A stretch of DNA of 26,375 nt from Nemertoderma westbladi (Eukaryota; Xenacoelomorpha; Nemertodermatida; Nemertodermatidae), in NCBI GenBank assembly GCA_032718475.1, contig JAUCBJ010002172.1, forward strand, positions 1 through 26,375, written 5' to 3'. This document shows, piece after piece, positions 1 through 8,653 of the stretch. Within the stretch, counting starts at the first letter, position 1; every line of letters starts with the position of its first letter. A program made the translations under genes and the position numbers. The notes beneath the pieces are model-generated. The model was given only the letters and a program-made list of their open reading frames with translations. It was not told the origin of the DNA and ran no database searches.

Positions 1-38
1 AGGCATTTGCACATTGGATTGTGCATTAGGAAGGCACA

Positions 39-935
39 GTGCTTTAAGTGAGAAGGATGAAAAGGAGTTATGTAACTATATAGTTTACATGGCAAAGCGT
101 GGGGTACCTCTCACAGGTAAAATGGTGTGCTTTTATGCACTGGCCTTGGACATTGGATAAGAGAAACGTATATAGAGGGGTGTATAGTACTCCTAGATTT
201 GATTCGGAAAAGGGAGGGCCAACTTATCCTTGGTTAAACGGTTTCCTACAACGCAATAAACCATGGGTCTACCTTGGCAAACGATTGCCTAGCACACAGT
301 CGAAAGGCAGAGCAGCTTTATCAATTGACGATGTCATAAACTATTATCAGAAGCTCAAAACTTTAATGGTTGATTTAGACTTGGCCACGGAATGTGATGA
401 TGGAAGTGTTATAGTGACGAATCCTGAAAATATCTGGAATTCAGATGAGACTATAGTGGATCTCAATAAGAACACTTCCAAGGTGATCCGAGCGCAGATC
501 CTCCTAGCGCAGAGAAATGTGATCGAAACGGCTCGCCTTCTAAAAGCTGCTAAGAAAAGAAAGAAAGATGCCAACAATAAGATTAAACAATCGACAAAGA
601 AAGCATCACCTGTACTCATTGCTAGTGGAAAACATAAAGAACCTACTGCTAGCTCTAGTTATATTGAAGAAGGTCCGGGTGAACAAGTCGAGGAAAGCAC
701 TACCGATATCAACCATTGTTGTGCTTGTGACCGAGATTGGCGCCAGGACACTCGAGATCGCCAAATGAATTGGGTGGCTTGTGATATTTGTGATGAAACA
801 TGGACGTGCCCACAGTGTCTTCCCCCAGACTGCCAGAATTCGACATACATGATGACTATTATTGTAGGCCTACTGTCTGTACCAATACTGACTGAAAACA
901 AAGAATTATGTCTGACAATTATTCAGAAACATTGA
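39..935 (+). pseudogene. Broken pogo/Tigger (CENP-B-like) DDE transposase with C-terminal zinc-binding motif
   Basis: Transposase remnant, cut by the left edge of the window. In the frame of base 89 a segment reads ALSEKDEKELCNYIVYMAKR then GVPLTGK, the style of the N-terminal helix-turn-helix of CENP-B/Tigger proteins. That frame stops near 160. The similarity resumes in the frame of base 99 with FDSEKGGPTYPWLNGFLQRN, SKGRA and IWNSDET; the last resembles the NxDET motif carrying the first catalytic Asp. The rest of the DDE core is absent. The frame then passes straight to a Lys-rich segment and a Cys-rich tail (CCACDRDW, WVACDICDETWTCPQCLP), a PHD-like end seen on many invertebrate pogo proteins. 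The frameshift and missing core make it inactive. The open part, 99-935, is 278 codons. An AATAAA-type signal follows near 1173. Family assignment is from recalled motif style. Confidence 0.7.
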
Positions 936-999
936 TAAGTCTCCAGCCAGAGTCTTCCTCTCTACTTTGACTTATATGATGTGATGACTATGTACCGTA

Positions 1000-2220
1000 C
1001 TGCCTGACCAGTCATGCTGTGCTGGCTGAGAATTGTACTGTTGTATAAATTCAATCATCTTAGTCTGTGTATGTACTGTATGTACATAAATCAATCATAC
1101 ATTAATATTCAGTTTTGTTCGTTAATTGCGTTTTGTTTTGTTAATTGTGTTTTAATAGTTTGAAGTTTTGAACAATAAAATAATGTACCGGTACCTGTAC
1201 TGCGTCCAGTTTTTTAAGTGGCAACCAGATAATTAACTCAGCTTAAAAATGAGATCATGCGGTCCTATCATTTTATAACACAGACCTTCCAGGTCAGGTT
1301 TATTTACTTGTTTTGTGTTCATTTGTTCGTTTTTAAACCTTAGTTTGCCGTTTTAATATTGATTCCAACGTCCCACATTTCATCGCTTTATTTAATATTG
1401 TGTTTGTACTACTAAATCTGGCTACCACTCAAAATATATTGGGCACACAGTATAGACCTTTTTTTAAAAAAATCGTAGTGTCCCACATTCCATTATATTA
1501 ACTGTCCCTAACACTAATAAGTATACTAATAGCTTGTAAAGCTGATGTCCCACATTATATAACCAACTGTCCCACATAATATCACCTATCATTTTTGTGA
1601 TGGAAAGTGGGACACCATTTTATTTTTAAAAATGTGATGGCTCACATCTTGCCAACCACCACAGTGATATTGCAAAGTATTAATTGATAGTTCTACTACA
1701 TGCCTTGATACAATAATTTTGAAAATGTTTCGTTGTACTATTTAAAAAAGCAGTGTCCCACATTTGATGAATGACGGTATTTTTAACTTATCAGTTTTTA
1801 ACAAGATCGAACATACCATTACCATTTTATTATTTTTATTCAACTGGAGTATTATAACGCTTACTGTATGTATATTATATTATATTCAATTATGTTCTAA
1901 GTTCTGTAGTTTCTGTATCAATTACGTTCTATATTCATTTTATTTCAACTGCGAATCGAACATTGTTGTAAATATTTAATATTTAACACTAAAATTGCGT
2001 ATATTATATTATGTACTAAATGGCGTATATTATGTACTAAATTGCCTATATTGTGTTAAACAGTAACAATTGCACTATGATTGTCGTACTGTACTGTAGT
2101 TGTACAAGCCATATACCTAACTGTAGTGATTTGTATTTATTTTACTTTGTAATCCGCTAATAAACAAGTTCAACAGTTCAAGTTCATAATTTGTAATTAA
2201 TCGCCGGTACTGGTCTGGGA
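1000..2220. other. AT-rich upstream intergenic DNA with repeated GTCCCACAT motif
   Basis: No gene is supported here. The nonamer GTCCCACAT occurs at 1370, 1480, 1547, 1569 and 1755, and its core appears inverted (GTGGGAC) at 1607. Spacing is irregular. Such clustered motifs can be subterminal transposase-binding sites of a decayed DNA transposon, perhaps the pogo-like element to the left, but no matching terminal repeats were found. Short AT-rich direct repeats built on 'gtatattat' and 'tgtactaaat' lie at about 1995-2060. Confidence 0.5.
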
Positions 2221-2929
2221 GCAGGAGCCTACTTCTTAGTTCAGTAGCCTAGTTCTGTAGTTAGGGCCCCATACAGCCATATCCCTGTCTGCCTGTATCC
2301 TGCTATCCAGTTATCATCGAGTTAGGTGAGAGCTGTAGGCCTAGAGGTCCAAGGTCAGGCAGTCAGGCGGCGGAAATTATCATATTACAGGATTTTAGTG
2401 CCTACCGGTACCGGCAGCCGGTCGGGCACTTTTGCAAATTTGGCATTAGTCCTGTAGTCTGTTAGTCCATAGTCAGTTAGTTCAAATTTGGACTCTGCTT
2501 TTCAAATTTGTACTTTTAAGTACAAATTTGGCATTCACTTTGAAAGCAATGCTTACCACTTACACGGCAGCACGGTGCTTAATTCAGTAATTGTGCATTG
2601 CGGCATCCAAAACTTTGATTACCAGATTACTGGCTGACTGGATTACAGATTAGGCCTATCTAAAGCTGTAAAGTCTGATTAAAAATTTAAATTTTTCACC
2701 ATGATGCCATGTGTCAAAAAAATTCACCATGTGTGCACTGTGCAGCATATGAGAAATGTTTATAATTTTCGAAAGTTTTCCAAAGAAAGAAATAAAAAAA
2801 AATATTTTTCTTTAATTCTTTTTTCTTTAATTCTTTTTCGAAAGAAATAATTTCCGGAGTCTGTTCTGTTAGTGCTAGCGCTAGGCACATAGCAATAGCA
2901 ACATAGCATAGTTAGTTTAACTTATCTGC

Positions 2930-4020
2930 GGCCTGCCAAGTTCAAGAACGGCACATGGAAATAATAATTTCGATTAAAGTGGTAGGTTTTCTAAAAGATA
3001 ACCATGTCAGCATGTGCTGATGTGTGACCAATAATCGATGTGTAGTCCAGAAGGCACAGCAGGTGTGATAATTTTTGTAAAAAGTTCAAACAGTTTGTAC
3101 TTTTACTAATACTGTCTCTATCTGACTGTAATAATACTCCTATAGACAGTTATGACGTCATTGCACACACTCTACAACAGCCTGCCAAGCTGCCAAGTTT
3201 AAGAACGGCACATGGAACTAATAATTCTGATTAAAGTGGTAAGTTTTCTAAAACATAACCATGTGGTGTGACCAATAAACAATGTGTGTAGAATCAGGGT
3301 GTGATAATTTTTGTAATATGTTGAAATTTGTTGTTTTACTAATAATACTGTAATACTCCTATGGACAGTTATGAGTATGACAGTACAGCAGTATGACGTC
3401 ACTGCACACGCTCTGCGGCCTGCCAAGACTGCAAGATTAAGAACAGCATATCTGCATACCTATGGAACTAATAATTTCGATTAAAGTGGTACGGTAAGTT
3501 TTCTAAAAAATAACAATGTGTGACCATGACCAATAGCCTAATAAGTGTGTGTAGATGTAGAAGCTAGAAGGCACAGTGGGTGTGATAATTTTTATAAAAA
3601 GTTCAAATTTGTACTTTTACTAATAATACTCCTATAGACATCTATGACGTCACTGCACACGCTCTACGGCCTGCTAAGTTTAAGAACGCAAGAACGGCAC
3701 ATGGAACTAATAATTCTGATTAAAGTGGTAAGTTTTCTAAAAGATAACCATGTGTGACCATTAATCAATGTGTGTAGAAGGCAAAGCGGGTGTGATAATT
3801 TTTGTAATATGTTCAAATTTGTAGTTTTACTAATAATACTGTAATACTCCTAAGGACAGTTATGACGTCACTGCACACGCTCTGCGGCCAGCTAAGTTTA
3901 AGAACGGCACATGGAACTAATAATTCTGATTAAAGTGGTAGGCCTAAGTTTTCTAAAAGATAACCATGTGTGACTAGTACAGTAGTAATCAATGTGTGTA
4001 GAAAGGAACAGTTTGTGAGA
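2930..4020. repeat. Tandem repeat, five copies of about 228-249 bp
   Basis: Units begin at a diverged 'cctgccaag' word at 2932, 3181, 3419, 3660 and 3888. Each continues through 'gaacggcacatggaa', 'ctaataatt', 'gattaaagtggta' and 'ttttctaaaa', then an AT-rich stretch. The first four copies run on into 'actcctatagaca', 'tatgacgtca' and 'ctgcacac'. Copies differ by small indels and substitutions, so the array is not recent. It lies about 0.6-1.7 kb upstream of the GBF1-like start codon. Confidence 0.85.
3153..3870. promoter_or_regulatory. Four perfect CRE octamers (TGACGTCA)
   Basis: The palindromic cAMP-response element TGACGTCA occurs at 3153-3160, 3394-3401, 3645-3652 and 3863-3870, once near the end of each of the first four tandem units, in the context tatgacgtcaNtgcacac. 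The octamer is intact in all four although the surrounding units have diverged. CREB/ATF-family bZIP proteins bind this word. Whether the sites serve the downstream gene (start codon about 0.8-1.5 kb away), a distant gene, or nothing cannot be told from sequence. Confidence 0.45.
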
Positions 4021-4629
4021 TAGTTCTTGTAATAAGTTCTTAATTTGTCCTATTGATAATAATATAAGTTATTCCAATAATAAACAAAATAATAATAATC
4101 CCGCAATATAATCTGATAATAGGCCTATCTTATCTCTTATGAACAACAATCATTGTACAGCATCTGTAGAAATATCTGATAGAAATATATCCCGCAATAT
4201 GAAGTACAAATTGCCTCACAAAAGTACAAATTTGGACTTCGTTTAAATTTGGCTTCAAAAAGTACAAATTTGGACTAATGCCAAAAGTGCCCGACTGCCA
4301 GAGAGCCGGACAGCCGGAGGCAGCCATACTACCATGCCCACCCATTCCGCACTGATGCTGCTGCACTACTGTCTGTGTCTGACTGCACTAGGCTGCCTAC
4401 CGACCCGACAGTGATTAGGCCTACTGCACAACCACTAACCAGCTGACCAGTCAGCCAGTGTCCTTAGAGTTTAGTGAGAGTGGAATCGAGAATCTGCTGT
4501 CAGTCTGGCTGGACTGTTCGGCTGTTGGAGTACTGGAAAAGTTCTACAAACTGATCCCCGAACAGTGAACAGTCTGATACTGATACCGGTACTATTGTAC
4601 TGTCGCGTGTTGCACGACTGAGCGACGAA

Positions 4630-4861
4630 ATGACAATGCAAAATAGCGGCGGTGTATTTATTGTGCGGGGGGAATTGGGTCTAGTTTCTATGGCAATGCG
4701 TCGCAGTTCCCGTTGGAGTGGCGGCGTCGGGAACACCGGTTCCACGCCCGAGGAGTATCACGACCCGCTAATAACTTCGTTCGCGAAACTAAAAGAATCC
4801 TTAAACTCAATCGATTCTCTAGCAGATGTGGACGCAAACCTGTACATTGGGCCCTTCCTAG
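4630..4861 (+). CDS. GBF1: GBF1-like exon 1: start codon and first part of DCB domain
   Basis: Encodes residues 1-77 plus the first base of codon 78. The ATG at 4630 is chosen because VFIVRGELGLVSMAMRRSSR and W then align with the N-terminus of animal GBF1 (IIQGE...IKRNARWS) a few residues after the start. A second in-frame ATG at 4636 is an alternative. Later strings DPLITSFAKLKESLNSIDSL and GPFL also match the family. The exon ends TTCCTAG|gttagt; its last G joins AC of exon 2 to make Asp78. Translation cannot continue past the junction: the next genomic codons are Gly then TAG. The DCB domain mediates dimerisation and membrane association in this family. Confidence 0.9.
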
Positions 4862-5214
4862 GTTAGTCTGATATTGTTGTTTGTAGTGTTTAATTGGGCA
4901 TTCCTATAACGTTTCTGTTTATACAGAGATGTTAAAAGAAGATATTCCTAATAGGCCTAATTGATTTGTTACCGGTATTTCATATAAAAGAGCATTCAAT
5001 GTCTTTATTTGTCTGGTATTATCTATCCGTAAAGAATTTCATTGTTTTTTTTTAATATTAATCAAGATGTGTTATGTTATAGATAGATACAAAATAAACG
5101 ACCCCAACAATTAGACTACAATTATGTTGACAACGAAATCCCGCGACCGCCCCGCCCCGTTTGGCCTTTTACTTTACTTTTTATCTACTAATTACTATCT
5201 CTTCTCCTACCTAG
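4862..5214 (+). other. Intron 1
   Basis: Starts gttagt and ends ctcctacctag. It is AT-rich with a T8 run near 5045. I see no repeat, transposon or RNA gene in it. Confidence 0.85.
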
Positions 5215-5396
5215 ACGTTGTCCGTTCCGAGGACACCTCGGGACCGATCACAGGTTTAGCGCTCTCCTCTCTCAACAAGTTCCTCTCCTACGGGTTGGTA
5301 GACGCTCGGACTGAGGGCGCCTTCTCCGTTACGGCCAACATCGCCGACGCTGTAACTCACACCCGGTTCGTTGGAACCGACCCCGCCAATGACGAG
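5215..5396 (+). CDS. GBF1: GBF1-like exon 2: DCB domain
   Basis: Encodes residues 78-138: DVVRSEDTSGPITGLALSSL, NKFLSYGLVDARTEGAF, then ADAVTHTRFVGTDPANDE. This is the most conserved stretch of the GBF1 DCB domain (compare RSEDTTGPITGLAL and DAVTHARFVGTDPASDE in vertebrates). The acceptor is ctag|ACGTT, completing the Asp codon begun in exon 1. The donor GACGAG|gttaga is non-consensus at +3 and +6 but is fixed by the protein join to VVLMK in exon 3. An in-frame reading through the donor would add unrelated residues and reach a stop near 5466. Confidence 0.92.
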
Positions 5397-5582
5397 GTTA
5401 GACCCCCGGTTTATATAAAACGTTTAGCAGTGTCCATTAAGATGGGATTGTATTGTTTGTTTTTATGAGCAATATTTGTGAACATTAACAATGTCCTCTT
5501 CACCCAGATAATTGTAATGTGTATTTTACTCTGTTTTGTCCCGTTTCTACATTTTTTTATTCCGCAATAAATAATCCCGCAG

Positions 5583-5702
5583 GTCGTTCTAATGAAGATC
5601 CTTCAGGTACTCCGAACTTTGGTTCACACGGAGACGGGGAACCTCCTCACTGACGACGGAATCTGCGAGATCATGCAGAGTTGTTTCCGGATCAGTTTCG
5701 AG
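5583..5702 (+). CDS. GBF1: GBF1-like exon 3: DCB domain
   Basis: A 120-bp phase 0-0 exon encoding residues 139-178: VVLMKILQVLRTLVHTETGN, then LLTDDGICEIMQSCFRISFE. It matches the family strings VVLMKILQVLRTLL and ICEIMQSCFRICFE, part of the helical DCB repeat. Acceptor cccgcag|GTCGTT, donor TTCGAG|gtgagt (strong consensus). It was found by homology and splice signals because it is too short to stand out as an open frame. Confidence 0.92.
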
Positions 5703-6488
5703 GTGAGTCGTCCGACATCTCAGCCCCGTGATTGATTGGAAGTTAATTATCATTGGATTAGCCTTTTTGTGTTTTTGATCTTATATAATTGACGGTAGAG
5801 TTGAAACATAGACTAACAATTTTTAATACTCAACTTCAACAAAATTGTATATTCACTTTTACATTATTTTTAACATGATTCGCAACTAGAGTTGAAACAG
5901 ATAGCTGTTTTTCTTAATCCCAGTGAACCAGAGATCAGAGACTGCTTATTTTTGATTTGATTACAGCAAAAACAGGTACGAATGAACTGAGAACTATGTT
6001 TCTATGGTTGAGTTACAGTAAATCCAACCCATTCAACCCTTACCTAATGGAAGAAAATAAGCGCACGTAACAAAATAAGAACGAATTAAAACAAATGAAT
6101 ATTCAATTCAGCCCCCCAAACTGTACGTGCGCTTATTTTGTTCCATCGGGTAAGTAAGGGGGTTGAATGGGTTGGATTTACTGTAATTCAACCATAAAAG
6201 TCAGTTAGTTATCAGTCCGTATTGTCAGTCTTGTTTGTATTCCCCGTATATCAGTCCTGTTTGTGCTTTAGGGGCCTAATCAAATTGTATATAAGTACAA
6301 AAATAGCAAAGGCTCTGGATTCCGGTATTTTTCAATATAATTATCTGGCTAGGTTTCTGGTTCACCGGGATTAATAAAACCAGGTCTCTGTTTCAACTCT
6401 AGTGCGTGTGCGTGTGTACTACATACTATATCCATAGCCTTACTACGAATACTTTTATAGTATTCCTACCCCCCTCTTCCCCCCGCAG
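5703..6488 (+). other. Intron 3
   Basis: Starts gtgagt and ends ccccccgcag after a C-rich tract. It contains a palindromic MITE (5885-6403). A lone copy of the MITE tip, tagagttgaaaca, lies at 5796-5808, outside the element and in direct orientation with its left end. Confidence 0.85.
5885..6403. mobile_element. Palindromic MITE in intron 3 with possible TA target site
   Basis: Outer arms: actagagttgaaacag (5885-5900) and its complement ctgtttcaactctagt (6388-6403). The pairing continues inward with variation through 'ttaatccc(a/g)gtgaaccag' over about 55 bp. A second, longer inverted repeat is nested inside: about 67-bp arms at 6003-6069 (tatggttgag ... gcgcacgta) and 6124-6196 (tacgtgcgc ... 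caaccata), carrying the pair 'aatccaacccattcaaccc' / 'ggttgaatgggttggattt'. The outer tips allow a TA target dinucleotide at 5887 and 6400, as in Tc1/mariner MITEs. No open frame lies inside. The nested arms could be a second insertion or part of one folded element. Confidence 0.75.
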
Positions 6489-6908
6489 GTACGTCTGAGC
6501 GAATTGCTACGCCGCTGCGCCGAACAGACTCTCATCGACATGGTGCAGATTCTATTTCGGCGTCTACCGAGTTTCTCGGATAAATCCTCGGGGGATCCAA
6601 CCGCTCGGAGATTGAAGATGCGGACCGCGGGGGTTGTGGACTCCCGAAGGGGGACGGGGGGCAAACGCAGGGGGCGAGGGGGCAGGAAGCGGAAGGGTTC
6701 CCCGATGGTCGGGGTGGTTACGGGACCCTCGTTGCGAGGAACTACTGCTGGAGGAGGTCAGGAGATTCCTACTGGAGGAGTCCAGCATGATGGCAGAGTT
6801 CCTCAGGGTGCCTCCGAGGCGGCGGAGGATGAAACTAAACCCGATGGTGCGACGTGTCGGATATCGCTCTGCGAATCAGATTCGTTGCCAGAGGTTCACA
6901 AAGCAGAG
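6489..6908 (+). CDS. GBF1: GBF1-like exon 4: end of DCB and basic/Gly-rich linker
   Basis: Encodes residues 179-318. It starts VRLSELLRRCAEQTLIDMVQ then ILFRRLPSF, the last DCB helices (vertebrate RLSELLRKSAEHTLVDMVQ). It then enters a low-complexity linker with a basic patch at residues 231-246 (GTGGKRRGRGGRKRKG), in the position of the basic SKWKKQKRSPRPP segment of human GBF1. The tail CESDSLPEVHKAE is acidic and resembles the human SIPEVLEE region. Acceptor cccccgcag|GTACGT; donor AAAGCAGAG|gttggt, an atypical site chosen because the frame joins exon 5 in phase 0. The donor is the least certain junction in the gene because the linker is poorly conserved. Confidence 0.82.
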
Positions 6909-7039
6909 GTTGGTAGACAGTCGGGTGGTAGCCGAGTAGCGTGGTAGCCCGTAGGTTGATAGACAGTAGAGCGGTATATATTAGGTTGCTATATAGTCGG
7001 GTGGTAGACAGTGGAGAGGTAGATTAGTTTGGTAGACAG
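6909..7039 (+). repeat. 'gtagacag' minisatellite, donor-side block of intron 4
   Basis: The first intron bases are gttggtagacag. They are followed by degenerate copies of the same word: gttgatagacag (6955), gttgctatatag (6985), ggtggtagacag (7011) and ttggtagacag (7029). The block ends at an inserted hAT-like element whose 8-bp target site is one of the gtagacag words. The same repeat resumes before exon 5 (about 14375-14722), so one array has been split by insertions. Confidence 0.8.
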
Positions 7040-8205
7040 TAGGGGTGCGACAGAGCTAAAATATCATCCGGAGCCGGAGCCCGGAGGTTCCTCCGGATTA
7101 CAATATGAGCTCCGGCCGGAGACGGAGCCGGAGGTTTGGTGATTGATAATTCCAGTGTATTATTATATTAGACATAAACAGATATGTGTCCATGAGACAT
7201 GGGGGGGGGGGGGGGGATTTTATGCAATTTCTTCCGCGGCGAATTAATATCTCGCCTCAATGTTAAATTATCAATTAAGGGAAATGAGCAATTTACAGTC
7301 GCATACTATTATAATCAAAACAATAAACTAACTATATTCAATATAACAGGTTACAGTTTTTTTTTGTAGTAATCAGCAGTTATTTGCTCGATTTTCCCCT
7401 GGAGAGGGAAGGGATGAATTTATATTGCGTCCAAAGACTCACTGCTGTAAAATGGTACATCAACCAATGGGTATCGTGACGAAGCCAAAAAACTATATTG
7501 GGGGGCGGGGGGGTGATCTCTACCGACATCAAAACAACGCAGGACATTATTATGACCATCGCTAATTATGTCTATAATTTATGTCAGGTAATACGTCATA
7601 GGTCCTATAGTCGTTAGGTCCCGTGACATAATGTCCTGCGATAATAGATCCTTAGTTACAACAGCTATGATTACTAGTATAAAATTAATATGTAACATGT
7701 GCTGTCGAGTCTCGTTTATTGTTTTGGTTAGAATAATGGCGGTCCGTCACTATATAACCTGCACCCTTCTCGACTGAAAAAACGACATGAACAGTACCAT
7801 CCTGTTGTGGATGGGGGTGGGGGTCAGTGGAATTGGGGTTCTATAGACTGACGAACGAAACGAGAGTACATGTACAGTATTTAATATTTTTAATTAGGGA
7901 AGAATATTAATTGACTTAACTGAATCATTTCAATGTTTTTGTTTAAATATTTAAACAACTTCACAAGGGTGGGTTAGGAAACTTAAAAAAAAGGTGTAAA
8001 CTACTTAATGAGTTATTATGTTAATTACTATGATATTTACATTATTCATACATCAGAAAAACTTATTCTATTACTATTATATTACTTATAACATAAGCTC
8101 CGGATTGGCTCCGGGTTAATTTGCCCGGAGCCGGAACCAGAGCCGGAACTAGAAAATTGGCCCGGAGCTCCGGATTTCCGGAGCCGGAGCTCTGTCGCAT
8201 CCCTA
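7040..8205. mobile_element. hAT-like non-autonomous element, copy A
   Basis: 1,166 bp bounded by an exact 8-bp target duplication gtagacag (7032-7039 and 8206-8213). Terminal repeats are TAGGGGTGCGACAGAGCT (left) and AGCTCTGTCGCATCCCTA (right), followed inward by GGAGCCGG-rich palindromic subterminal DNA. An 8-bp duplication with TAGGG-type tips is the hAT signature. There is no transposase frame. A run of 16 G sits at 7201-7216. It shares long stretches with copy B (11935-13376), including 'gtgattgataatt', 'gaacagtacca' and 'gaatattaattga'. Confidence 0.93.
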
Positions 8206-8503
8206 GTAGACAGTAGACTATTTTATTAAATATCATATTATCGTGAATGCGTCATTCTGAGCGAGGGCTAATCAGGGGGGCTGTTAAGTCTTAACATAAC
8301 ATATAGTGGGTGGGTACTGACAGGTTTTTATATGAAGCTAATGAAAAAGTACTAGGGTGCACCCTCACCTACCTCTTATTTTTCGGAGACAACTTATTAT
8401 CGCGATGATCAATATGGCCATTTCAGCACAATTATGATATTATAGATGCACTTCTAGAGGTCTACTACTACTAGGATCGGCATGCTGCATTGCAGCTGCA
8501 ATT

Positions 8504-8653
8504 TTAAGAATGCTGTGCCGGCTTGTCTACAAAATTGCGCCGCCACAACTCCCTATCTCCAATGACATTTGCTAGATCATCCACATCTTTAAGGCCAGTG
8601 TCCATTAAGATGCGTCTCAAGAAAGTCATGGGCTGTCCACCATGCTTATTCAC
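8504..8653 (-). pseudogene. Retrotransposon reverse transcriptase, C-terminal tail fragment
   Basis: Reads VNKHGGQPMTFLRRILMDTG and then LKDVDDLANVIGDRELWRRN to a stop. Segments of the type 'GRQPxTxxxxLxxDTGLxxVxxLxxxMxDRxxW' typically close non-LTR retrotransposon polyproteins, after the reverse transcriptase. It is the continuation of the block that ends at 11127-11134: the duplicated 8 bp ttattcac flanks the 2.5-kb foldback element that separates them. Confidence 0.85.

Larger units (their letters stand above)
2421..4295. mobile_element. Inverted-repeat-bounded composite element carrying a tandem array
   Basis: The left end (2421-2452) reads gtcgggcacttttg, then caaattt, then ggcattagtcc. 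The right end (4272-4295) is its reverse complement: ggactaatgcc then aaaagtgcccgac. Inside each end lie further copies of a short AT-rich word containing 'agtacaaatttgg', in opposite orientations. The arms are imperfect and no clean target duplication was found, so the exact termini and class are unknown; foldback-like or a decayed non-autonomous DNA transposon are both possible. The interior holds five ~240-bp tandem repeats. Confidence 0.5.

Noticed and set aside
6504-6947. Exon 4 frame as a separate small gene ending at 6947
   Set aside because: Its start is the middle of DCB coding sequence and its last ~13 codons are intronic minisatellite.
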